NCBI GenBank assembly: GCA_017994055.1
Contig: JAGOLL010000020.1
Coordinates: forward strand, 1-33,959
From: Methanothrix sp.
GTDB lineage: Archaea; Halobacteriota; Methanosarcinia; Methanotrichales; Methanotrichaceae
Direction of reading: 5' to 3'
DNA length: 33,959 nucleotides
Positions 14,882 to 22,923 of the stretch are shown here, one piece after another (position 1 is the stretch's first letter; every line of letters begins with the position of its first letter). A program made the translations under genes and the position numbers. The notes under the pieces were generated by a model that saw nothing but the letters and a program-made list of their open reading frames with translations, ran no database searches and was not told the origin of the DNA.

Positions 14882-15283
14882 CTAATGCCTTCTTCTCAGA
14901 ATAAGGGCGGTTCCAAGTATTCCAGCCAGGGCTGAGGCATATTCAAATCCAGTAAGCTGGACATTCTTATCCAATTGCTTCTTTAGCTCTTCTTTTGCTT
15001 TTTGCTCAAGCTGCTCAGATGTGACATTGAGCGCAGGATTGATCTTCTCCAAAGCATCTTTCCTGAGCTGATCCCTTGTGGCGTTCAAATCTTGACTGAT
15101 ATGCTCTTGTGTAAGATTTCCTTCTACGATATGTTGGACAGCATTCTGTTTCAGCTGTTGTCCAGCTGTATTTACCTGCTCCTGGACTGACCCAGTTAAG
15201 TCATCAATGGGATTTTGGGCAATCGCTATCGGTAATAGAGTTAGGAGAGCAATTACAGCTATATTCCTAATTTTCATATACAT
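14882..15283 (-). CDS. Small exported helical protein with possible archaeosortase-type C-terminus
   Basis: A 133-residue protein. A Sec signal peptide (MYMKIRNIAVIALLTLLPIA, cleavage near AQN) is followed by about 80 Gln/Asn/Lys/Glu-rich residues likely to form amphipathic helices or a coiled coil, with several N-x-T sequons (GNLTQE, LNATRD, LNVTSE). The C-terminus TGFEYASALAGILGTALILR plus RRH has the PGF-CTERM layout: short motif, hydrophobic helix, basic end, but with TGFE in place of PGFE. A GGTGAG lies four bases before the ATG at 15283. No family was recognised. It may be a surface-anchored protein; a plain membrane anchor is the alternative. Confidence 0.7.
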   Translation of the reverse strand: MYMKIRNIAVIALLTLLPIAIAQNPIDDLTGSVQEQVNTAGQQLKQNAVQHIVEGNLTQEHISQDLNATRDQLRKDALEKINPALNVTSEQLEQKAKEELKKQLDKNVQLTGFEYASALAGILGTALILRRRH

Positions 15284-15370
15284 CTCACCTTGTCTGCCGT
15301 TTGTGAATCCTTGAAATAACCATTGTTAACCTAAAAGGCTTTCCCTGCTGGTATTATCCAGGATATTTTC

Positions 15371-16330
15371 TTAAATCAGGTACTTCACCATCCTGATCTC
15401 GCCCCGGTCCAGTTGCAGCAGATCGATCTGCTCCCGGTTATTCTCGCCGCATAAGATGCCCAATGGGCGGCTCCTCTCTCGGCCTGCACTCGTATCTGTC
15501 CAGCCATCTCATGTAGAGCTCCATCTGGCCCTTATAGGTGGCATCGAAGTTGCCCAGCTTCAGCTCAATAGTCACCAGCCGGGGCAGACTGCGGTGGTAG
15601 AAGAGCAGGTCCAGGTAGAAGTCCCTCTCCCCTATGGTCATGCGCTTCTGCTGGGCGATGAAGAAGAGTCGGTGCCCAGCTCAAGCAGGAACCTCTCCAG
15701 CCCCCGAAGGATGGGCGCCTCCAGGTCCCGCTCGCTGTAGGTGTCTGCGAGCCCCAGGAAGTCCAGGAGGTAGAGGTCCCGGAAGACCAGATCGGGAGTG
15801 GTCCTCCTCCTGCAGGGCCTCCAGCTCCTGCCTGGCCATTTCCTCCGGTTTTCGGGAGATGGCGGTGCGCTCGTAGAGCATCCCCTGCACCTTCTGGCAC
15901 AGGGGCGCTCCACCCTGGCCATCTCGGCGTAGAACTGGCGCTGCAGAGGATCCTTGAGATAGATTATCTCTATGAAATGTGACCAGGAGAGCTGTGCAGA
16001 CAGTGTCTGCACTGTTCTCTCTTCGTCAAAGGTGTCCGCCACCCGGATCATATTAAACAGGTTACGGCGGCTGAATCCCCGGCCGTATTCTCTGATGAGA
16101 GTCCCGCTGAGCAGGTCCACGACGCCCTTCTCCTGGCCTGCGATCCTTCTTGCAGAGATCTCCTCCCTTATCCGCTTCCCGATCCGCCAGTAAAGGTGCA
16201 CCAGCTCCGAGTTCACCGATTGAGCGACTCGGGCCCTGGCCTGCTCTATGAGTGGTCGGATGCTGCCGGCAAGCACCTCTGAGGCTATGGAGATCTCATT
16301 CTCGCCTGCCGATGCCATCTCCTCTTTCAT
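15371..16330 (-). pseudogene. DUF1016/YhcG-type PDDEXK nuclease, multiply frameshifted
   Basis: The N-terminal part (RPLIEQARARVAQSVN, LVHLYWRIGKRIREE, GRGFSRRNLFNMIRVADTF, LSWSHFIEIIYLKDPLQRQF) is a clear DUF1016 N-terminal helical domain. Similarity then changes frame near 15900 (to MLYERTAISRKPEEMARQEL), back near 15800 (PDLVFRDLYLLDFLGLADTY), again near 15667 (FFIAQQKRMTIGERDFYLDL, IELKLGNF with the PDDEXK E-x-K), and once more near 15460 (ILCGENNREQIDLLQLDRGE, ending KYLI). Family proteins are about 330-350 residues and the summed pieces cover that length. Such nucleases are linked to restriction or mobile-element recombination. Four shifts argue for a pseudogene rather than one assembly error. 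Confidence 0.85.
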
Positions 16331-16390
16331 CTTAAGGCAATTCTTAATTGGTGTAACTGTCCCTCAAGCACGCCCCCCTCATATCTCTTC

Positions 16391-16601
16391 CTAAATCAGC
16401 TCAGCATACCCAATGCGCTCTATCGGGCAAAACCAACCCTGCTCAAGTTGAATATGAGGATTCCAGGCAACCTCCCAGGGATGACCATCCGGGTCCGCAA
16501 AGTATCCTGGACATTGGCCATCCAAGACCATCTCGATAGAATTGAATAGCTTTGTCCAGATCACGAACCCCTAATGTGACGATGTTCTATCGCGGTTCCA
16601 T
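16391..16601 (-). pseudogene. VOC/glyoxalase-family relic A, internal deletion
   Basis: From an ATG at 16601 with GGAG upstream the frame reads MEPR, a TAG stop, then NIVTLGVRDLDKAIQFYRDG and LGWPMS, the first strand-helix of a VOC domain. It then jumps to GYFADPDGHPWEVAWNPHIQ and LEQGWFCPIERIGYAELI before a TAG, which is the normal VOC C-terminus. The middle of the protein is missing and codon 5 is a stop. A second remnant with the same 5' flank lies at 30070-30252. Confidence 0.75.
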
Positions 16602-16859
16602 ATTTTGGCTCCTTCAGCAATCAGGAAGTTAATGCTGCCAGAAGCATTAAAGACTCCTGCTTTTGGATTCTTCAGAGAGCGCCGGCTTTCAAGGGCCAGG
16701 GCCTGGATTGAGATCAGCTCCCCAAGGCCCTCTCATTCCAATAATGCCATAGAACAAGGCTCAACTTATCGCACGACTCTCAATATTCAGGGGGAAGTAC
16801 CTCCCGAGAGCCCGACATGCTGCAACGGGTGCGGATGCCGCCAGCAATCCAGAGGGGGC

Positions 16860-17236
16860 GCAGATATATATCTGCCACCGTTTTGGCAGGCATGTGTTGG
16901 GCTAATATCACTATCATGGAATCCATTAGCAGAGTGAATCCGCTGCTTTTCCTTGCCCAGGGAACTTTAACTTGTTTAACTCCGCAATCCTCGCATTCTG
17001 TGCGCGGAACACGGCAATGCAAGTAGGTTTTGAACTGGAAGAAGTTCAATGACGCCATGTTCTCTCAGTTGTATGAACATGGCAGCCAGATCTGCCGCAT
17101 GATGGGCAGGGGAACTTGCTGCCGCTTTCGAAATCAATGTGAAGGTCTAACTGCTTTTCCTCAACTTTAAAATCGATAGTCTTGATATACCAGGGCTTTT
17201 CCAACCAAGAGCTATCCTGAAGAGTTCTTCCTGAGA
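16860..17236 (-). pseudogene. ISL3-family transposase, N-terminal remnant
   Basis: The upstream frame reads WLEKPWYIKTIDFKVEEKQL, then FPCPSCGRSGCHVHTTERTW and RH. After a one-base loss near 17045 the next frame continues LNFFQFKTYLHCRVPRTECE, DCGVKQVKVPWARKSSGFTL and LAQHMPAKTVADIY. Two CxxC pairs and the VPWARKSSGFT stretch are the ISL3 zinc finger and the start of its helix-turn-helix. The DDE catalytic part is absent and similarity ends near 16870. The element is dead; inverted repeats could not be identified. Confidence 0.75.
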
Positions 17237-17315
17237 GATTGACACAGAGATTTATTTGATCGAAGGTTATGATAAATGGTTATCCCCTTACCCACAGAAT
17301 TTAGCGAGGAGCCAT

Positions 17316-17325
17316 TTTTATAAGC
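17316..17325 (+). promoter_or_regulatory. Candidate box A upstream of the first decarboxylase gene
   Basis: TTTTTATAAG fits the archaeal TATA consensus. A start about 25 bases downstream would give a leader of roughly 95 bases before the TTG at 17440. It lies just beyond the ISL3 remnant. Visual call. Confidence 0.35.
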
Positions 17326-17439
17326 ACAATGATTTGCCGTTTCTACCTCAATCATTGCATGCAGAATATGCAGCATTCCTTAAGACGGTTTCATGACCAT
17401 CCCCGCAGCAAGATGCGAGGTATTCTTTAAAAATTAAAA

Positions 17440-19296
17440 TTGCAGAAACGATATCCTTTTGAAAATTTTGGGCAAAATCTAAATAGAATAAACAGAGAAT
17501 TGCAGAAACGCACTCATGGGAACGGAGGTATTATTATTAGCACAATAGAGTTCGAAGCCATTTGGAAGGAGAATGACGCCTTAAGCCAAGTTCCAAAGCC
17601 AGGCTGGGCGAAAAGATGGCTGCATATGCGCAAAGCGTTTCCGTCCCCATATCGTCCGACAACTAAAGATCCACTGGCAGAAGAGATCGAAAAGGCAATT
17701 AAGCGATTAGACAATTTGAAACCCGAAAATCCCGGCCCTGCCTATTTGGGTACCGAGCCGACCGATCTGGAAGGGCCTAATTATGCAGAAGCGGAGCGAG
17801 CTAAACTCTGCGACATGCTGGCCGAAATCAGTGACGTCGTCAAAGAATCGGTTGGGCTTTTTGAAGGGCTGCCCAACTGGAACCACCCCCTGACAATGCC
17901 TAACGTAATCCCGCCAGCTAATATCGCAGCCATCATCGCGGCGATGATGACGGAGGTATTCAGTCCCAACATTATTGAAGGAGAATATTCCTGGAAAGTG
18001 GCCGCCGCGGAACTTGAATCAGCCGCAATGTTGGCAAGGCTCGTCGGCTGGGATCCTTATACATCACGGGGCCTTTATACATTCGGTGGATCAGGTTGCT
18101 ATTTCTATGGCTTGAAGTACGCCCTCACCCGAGTTCTGGGACTTCAATCCCGCCTGACAGGGATCCGGACCGACGCCAAAATACTCGTCTCCCAACAGGG
18201 ACATTATTGCAGAGAAAACGCCACTGACTGGTCTGGGCTCGGAATGGACAATATCGTCGAGGTTAAGACTGATATCCATACCAACGCCATGGATCCGAAG
18301 AACCTGGAAGAGAAGCTTAAGGCCTTTCACGACCAGGGAATTCCGGTGGTTTCCGTGATCTGCACTATGGGAACGACTGATGCCAACGCCTTTGATCCGG
18401 TGGCCAACGTGCGAGAATTAATCGATAAATATCCTAATCCCGCTCCTTACGGCAAAACCGTTCTCTATTGCGATTCGGTCGTTGGCTGGTCCTGGCTGAC
18501 GTTCGCCAAGTATAATTTTGCAGAAAATCCGCTGAACTTTAAAAAGAAAATCCTATCGGAGATTAGAAGAAACTATGATGCGGTCAAGGGCATGGTATAC
18601 GCGGACGCAATAGGTTGTGATTTTCATAAAGTTGGCTGGGCGCCTTACAACTGCAGCCTTTTTATCTATAAGGATCGAGTTGAATTCGAATATCTGATGC
18701 GCCGTCCAGGTTCCCAATACCTGCAAGAACGGACCTCCTATAATCCCGGGCTATACACCTTGGAAGTCTCTCGTTCCGGGTCCTACGCTATGGCAGGCTG
18801 GGCGACTTTGAAATATTTTGGGTACGAGGGATTTCAGGCTGTTTTGGGCGGAATTTTGGAAATGCAACATTATTTGCGCCAGAAAATCGCTCAATGCGAG
18901 GATATCGTTTGTGTCAATCCTGATGATTACGGTCTGGTAACTCTGTTTAGAGTCTACCCGGAAGGGACGAAAGCCCAAGATCAATATAATCAGGAACTGA
19001 ACAGATTTGAGATGATGGACGAATTGAAACGGAACAACGAATTACAGCAGAAAGTGGCCGATCAGCTATGGAATTGGTTCCGTAATGGCGACAAGCACTC
19101 GGAATTTGGCTACGCGCCCTATATCAGCTATACCAGCGGCTTTCGCCCCACTGAGTATAACCGGGATAAAAAGGATCCAGATGCAGTAATATACGCCCTG
19201 AAGTCGTTCCCGATGAATCTCAATATCGATGCTAAATCTATGCAAACGCTGATCGAGATGGTCCGTGCTGCCAGGGATGAGGTAAGCAAATCTTAA
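17440..19296 (+). CDS. Group II PLP-dependent amino-acid decarboxylase, large form
   Basis: A 618-residue PLP enzyme of the glutamate/tyrosine/histidine decarboxylase superfamily. Visible are the cofactor-binding glycine stretch YTFGGSGCYFYGLKYAL, the segment VVSVICTMGTTDANAFDPV, a strand ending LYCDSVVGWSW where the PLP-ring Asp is expected, and DAIGCDFHKVGWAPYNCSLF, whose Lys is the Schiff-base lysine. It is longer than GadB (about 470) and only distantly like it, so the substrate is unassigned. The frame opens at 17431 after a TAA. The only early start is TTG at 17440 without a close SD; the first in-frame ATG is about residue 63, inside conserved-looking sequence, so the TTG is kept. The M20 peptidase follows after 139 bases. 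Confidence 0.82.
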   Translation: MQKRYPFENFGQNLNRINRELQKRTHGNGGIIISTIEFEAIWKENDALSQVPKPGWAKRWLHMRKAFPSPYRPTTKDPLAEEIEKAIKRLDNLKPENPGPAYLGTEPTDLEGPNYAEAERAKLCDMLAEISDVVKESVGLFEGLPNWNHPLTMPNVIPPANIAAIIAAMMTEVFSPNIIEGEYSWKVAAAELESAAMLARLVGWDPYTSRGLYTFGGSGCYFYGLKYALTRVLGLQSRLTGIRTDAKILVSQQGHYCRENATDWSGLGMDNIVEVKTDIHTNAMDPKNLEEKLKAFHDQGIPVVSVICTMGTTDANAFDPVANVRELIDKYPNPAPYGKTVLYCDSVVGWSWLTFAKYNFAENPLNFKKKILSEIRRNYDAVKGMVYADAIGCDFHKVGWAPYNCSLFIYKDRVEFEYLMRRPGSQYLQERTSYNPGLYTLEVSRSGSYAMAGWATLKYFGYEGFQAVLGGILEMQHYLRQKIAQCEDIVCVNPDDYGLVTLFRVYPEGTKAQDQYNQELNRFEMMDELKRNNELQQKVADQLWNWFRNGDKHSEFGYAPYISYTSGFRPTEYNRDKKDPDAVIYALKSFPMNLNIDAKSMQTLIEMVRAARDEVSKS

Positions 19297-19435
19297 TAAA
19301 AAAAATAATAAAAAAAAAAGGAGGCTGACATCGATGTGATATCTCTTGGATAATTGCCAATGGAACAGCCTAAAACTGCGCTTGCTTATCAATCGGTTGA
19401 GAAACTTGAAAACCATAGAATGAGGAGGGTATATT

Positions 19436-21175
19436 GTGACGGAGCAAGAAGAAACTCGGACCTGGAATGAGGTTATTATTGAGGACACGAAAGAATTGGT
19501 CAAGATTGAAACATGGAGGGGAGATGATAAAAAAGAAGAAGATGTGATGGAAAATTTGAGAGCGATAAAGAAAATTTTCGACGGGAAAGCGGATGCTCAT
19601 AATGCTAAATGTCCAGATGGAAACGCTCGGATAACATACAACGAGTGGACGGGCAATTATATAGACGAAAACGGCAATGAGAAAGAAGCTTGTGTATTTT
19701 TCTATCGATCCGGCGCTATTAAAGCGAAAAAATGCAGAAAGGTCTCACTGATCTGCCACTTGGATACAGTACCGCCCGGTGACCTGGGCTGGAGGCCGTT
19801 CGAGGCACGCGAGGAAACCCGCGTATACAATGGCGTACCGACTCCCTTCCTCATAGGCAGGGGTGCAATCGACGATAAAGGACCTGCGGTGGTGGCTTTT
19901 GAGGCGTTTACTCGGGCATTGCAGCAGGCTGCCGCGGATCAAGACGCACTCAAGAAATTGAAAGAGGAACTCATTCTGGAGGTGCTGTTCGATACTTCGG
20001 AGGAGACGGATATGTCCACGACTCACTATTTGGACGCAAATCGAGATCAGGAGCCGGATATGGGGATCGTGTTCGACGCTTATTGGAGTGTGCGAGCCGA
20101 AAAAGGTATTGAACGGCCGATATTCACCATTTGTTCGGAATATGGATATGAGCCTCCACACTATACCTGGCATATTGCCGAAATGAAATCTTCGGAGGGT
20201 TCCACCAATATGATCCCGGTTACCGCCGAAGCTCTTATATCAGGGAAATTGCTGGGAGAGGAAGATTTGGATACATTCCTAGCCAATATCTATGATTGGT
20301 ATCGAGCCTGTCCTTTTGACGACGAGGATTATCACCCTGCGGACATCCAAGTGACCAAAAAAATTGACTCTCAAGTGCTGATCACTGCCAAAGTAGCAGG
20401 CGCCCAACACGGATCGGCGCCAGATCAAAATCGAACTAATGGCGCCAATCCCATCATTTCGCTCACCAATTTCCTGGCCTTCCTGGTAGACCGTAATGTC
20501 CTAGCCAATAATCACTTTGGTGAGATGTGCAAGTTCATTCGTTGGGCTTTCGGGACCCGGTGCTTCGGTGAGAACCACCCCGAACTGCTCTATCGTTTCG
20601 ACCCTGTATATGGTGAGGGAAATGGCACTAGCTATGGTCTGACCCAGCTATTTTCCAAAGATCCTGAGAAAGATATCAATCTGGGGATCGATGTCCGCTA
20701 CGCTATCGGCCACCACAGTAAGGGATGGAACGGCAAAGAAGGAACGATCGAAGGGGATAGTATATTCAATGAGGTATTTGAGGAACTAACGAGCCGCTAC
20801 AGGACAGAGATGGGGGGAGCAAATGTTACCTTTGCCACCAGAACCGTCTTTGGCCCTGACATCCGCTCCCCACGTAACGCTCATCTGTTCCAGATCAACA
20901 ACGCCTATCGTTCGATCATGGGGGGGAACTGTCCCATGCGAGCTACCGGCGGAGCAACCGACGCCCACGGCCGTCTCAATCTGGTAACAGCTGGGGCGCT
21001 GCTTAGCGAGAATTTCGGCCCGCCGGTGAACTATCACGGAATTGATGAGGGAGCACCACTCCCGGATCTGGAAAACAGCGGCAAAATATTGCTATATATA
21101 TTGCGCCAGGAACTTGGTATTCTAGATAAGCAAGACTCAGGTCACACAGATATTTGTCATGGGTGTTGTATCTAA
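19436..21175 (+). CDS. M20-family metallopeptidase (PepV/deacylase-like)
   Basis: A 579-residue M20 peptidase. Its metal-site motifs are in order: CHLDTVPPGD (His108, Asp110), GRGAIDDKGP (Asp146 or 147), TSEETD (Glu189 catalytic base, Glu190 metal), and later GGATDAHGR. A long segment between about 200 and 450 is the dimerisation/lid domain. The family hydrolyses dipeptides or N-acyl amino acids with two Zn2+ ions in the cytoplasm; no signal peptide is present. The GTG at 19436 has AGGAGG seven bases upstream, a strong start. A cysteine/histidine-rich C-terminus (HTDICHGCCI) is unusual. Lying between two decarboxylase genes, it may supply their amino-acid substrate. Confidence 0.85.
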   Translation: MTEQEETRTWNEVIIEDTKELVKIETWRGDDKKEEDVMENLRAIKKIFDGKADAHNAKCPDGNARITYNEWTGNYIDENGNEKEACVFFYRSGAIKAKKCRKVSLICHLDTVPPGDLGWRPFEAREETRVYNGVPTPFLIGRGAIDDKGPAVVAFEAFTRALQQAAADQDALKKLKEELILEVLFDTSEETDMSTTHYLDANRDQEPDMGIVFDAYWSVRAEKGIERPIFTICSEYGYEPPHYTWHIAEMKSSEGSTNMIPVTAEALISGKLLGEEDLDTFLANIYDWYRACPFDDEDYHPADIQVTKKIDSQVLITAKVAGAQHGSAPDQNRTNGANPIISLTNFLAFLVDRNVLANNHFGEMCKFIRWAFGTRCFGENHPELLYRFDPVYGEGNGTSYGLTQLFSKDPEKDINLGIDVRYAIGHHSKGWNGKEGTIEGDSIFNEVFEELTSRYRTEMGGANVTFATRTVFGPDIRSPRNAHLFQINNAYRSIMGGNCPMRATGGATDAHGRLNLVTAGALLSENFGPPVNYHGIDEGAPLPDLENSGKILLYILRQELGILDKQDSGHTDICHGCCI

Positions 21176-21201
21176 TTCCAAGTGTTATTCGATAAGGAGT
21201 T

Positions 21202-21236
21202 ATGGGTGCTAGCTGTTTTCAATAGCTCGCTCCCAT
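21202..21236 (+). terminator. Hairpin after the M20 gene
   Basis: ATGGG pairs with CCCAT, with AGCT/AGCT in the inner stem and a GTTTTCAAT loop. It lies 26 bases after the M20 stop and is not followed by a clear T-run. It may end or attenuate transcription before gadB. Confidence 0.35.
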
Positions 21237-21379
21237 GACCTCGATGTGAATGTGGAGTTTATAGTGGTTCTACGAACTATTTGCTCAACAGAACAAGTGT
21301 CAGGAGAACCGATATTGAGCGAAAGCTGTGCAAGGAGTTTCGAGAACCACCACGATCTAAACCGCTAAGGGGGAAAAAA

Positions 21380-22822
21380 ATGATCTCAAGAAAGGTTAAT
21401 CTGAAAGAATCAAATGACAGGGAATCAGGGGCCGAAAAGGATAGTCAGTTCAGCACATACAGCGCCAGATATAATACAAAAATCTCTAATTTCGAGTTTC
21501 CGGAAAAGGAGATGGATCCGAGGGTTGCCTATCAGCTCATCCACGATGAGCAGAGCCTCGACGGGAATCCCTTCCTCAACCTGGCAAGTTTCGTCCATAC
21601 GTGGATGGAGCCGGAAGCCGACAAGCTGGTCATGGAAAATATCAATAAAAACCTCATAGATATTTTCGAATATCCTCAAACAGATAAGGTAATTCATAAG
21701 AAGCTCGTAAACATGCTCGGCCGCCTCTTCCATGGCGGTGATGCCGATTTCGTAGGAACTTCGACGGTTGGTTCCTCTGAGGCCATAATGCTTGGCCTCC
21801 TGGCTCACAAGTGGACATGGAAAAATTCCGGTCGAGGCACTGACAAGCCCAATATAGTTTTTGGAACCGATGCACACGTGTGCTGGGACAAATTCGCCAA
21901 GTATTTCGACGTCGAGCCCAGAAAAGTGCCCATCGATCAGAATACACTGAGCATTAATGTCGAGGACGTGGAGAAAGCAATAGATAAGAATACCATCTGT
22001 GTGGGTTGTATAGTGGGGACGACCTTCACAGGGGCGATAGATCCCATAGAGGATATCAATGACTTGCTTATAGAAATTAAGGAAAATAAAGGCTGGGATA
22101 TACCGATTCACGTCGATGCCGCAAGCGGCGGTTTTATCCTGCCTTTCACTGAACCTGGCTTTGATTGGGATTTCAGGCTGGAGAGGGTGAAATCCATTAA
22201 TGTTTCAGGACATAAGTATGGATTGACTTATGCAGGGCTCGGGTGGCTGATCTTCAGAGATGCAACAGATCTGCCCAAGGATCTGATCTTCAGGGTAAAC
22301 TACCTTGGCGAGTTTGAAGATACCTTTACCTTGAACTTTTCCAGGGGGACTGCGATGGTTGTGGCGCAGTATTATAATATATTGCGCTTTGGTAAGGATG
22401 GATATACCAGAATTATGCAGAATGTCTTGAATGTGGCTAAGGGCCTTGCACAACAACTCGAAGATTTGTGTGCAAATGACTCCGAAAAATCGAATCGTTT
22501 TGCTATTCTAAACGGGGGAGAGAGGCTTCCAATCGTTGCTTTTAAGCATGCAACGAGCGCTACATATTCAGCTAAATATTCACTATTGGAACTCTCGCAC
22601 AAGTTGAAGGAGAAGGGATGGATTGTCCCTGCTTATAATTTGCCTGAGAAAGCAGAAAAGACCGAGATAATGCGCATAGTGGTGAGAGAAAACTTCACTG
22701 CGGAAATGGCCGAGCTTCTGGTCAATGACATCAGAGATGCATGCAATTTCTTTGATAAAGGTGGAAAGACAGTGGAAAGAAGACATGCTGTACCTGAGGA
22801 GATAGCATACCCACTCTGTTGA
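21380..22822 (+). CDS. gadB: Glutamate decarboxylase, GadB type
   Basis: A 480-residue glutamate decarboxylase, which converts L-glutamate to GABA and CO2 and consumes one proton. The motifs follow E. coli GadB closely in order and spacing: FEYPQTDKV, GTSTVGSSEAIMLGLLAHKW, VGTTFTGAIDPI, HVDAASGGFILPF, and SINVSGHKYGLTYAGLGW with PLP lysine 279 (276 in E. coli). The N-terminal 25 or so residues are polar and differ, as expected for the region that controls pH activation. The C-terminus ends AYPLC. The ATG at 21380 is preceded by AAGGGGG. A TTG at 21281 keeps the frame open but adds an unlikely arginine-rich stretch. No GadC-type antiporter is found in the window. Confidence 0.93.
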   Translation: MISRKVNLKESNDRESGAEKDSQFSTYSARYNTKISNFEFPEKEMDPRVAYQLIHDEQSLDGNPFLNLASFVHTWMEPEADKLVMENINKNLIDIFEYPQTDKVIHKKLVNMLGRLFHGGDADFVGTSTVGSSEAIMLGLLAHKWTWKNSGRGTDKPNIVFGTDAHVCWDKFAKYFDVEPRKVPIDQNTLSINVEDVEKAIDKNTICVGCIVGTTFTGAIDPIEDINDLLIEIKENKGWDIPIHVDAASGGFILPFTEPGFDWDFRLERVKSINVSGHKYGLTYAGLGWLIFRDATDLPKDLIFRVNYLGEFEDTFTLNFSRGTAMVVAQYYNILRFGKDGYTRIMQNVLNVAKGLAQQLEDLCANDSEKSNRFAILNGGERLPIVAFKHATSATYSAKYSLLELSHKLKEKGWIVPAYNLPEKAEKTEIMRIVVRENFTAEMAELLVNDIRDACNFFDKGGKTVERRHAVPEEIAYPLC

Positions 22823-22846
22823 TTGGTGGCCCGGCTTAGAGCCAAA

Positions 22847-22859
22847 TTTATTTTATTTC
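22847..22859 (+). promoter_or_regulatory. Candidate box A of the first OKR decarboxylase gene
   Basis: TTTATTTTATTTC within an AT-rich gap fits an archaeal box A. Transcription would begin near 22880, leaving a leader with GGAGG nine bases before the ATG at 22924. This suggests separate expression from gadB. Confidence 0.3.
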
Positions 22860-22923
22860 TTTATGCATGAAGCGATATGAATTAATTTTTCGTAAAAAAA
22901 AGCTAATCTGGAGGTAAAACTTT

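Noticed and set aside
11956-21265. Identical 15-mer TGTGGAGTTTATAGT at 11956 and 21251
   Set aside because: About one shared 15-mer is expected by chance in a window this long, and the contexts differ.
21281-21379. N-terminal extension of gadB from a TTG at 21281
   Set aside because: The ATG at 21380 has an adjacent AAGGGGG and gives the normal GadB length.
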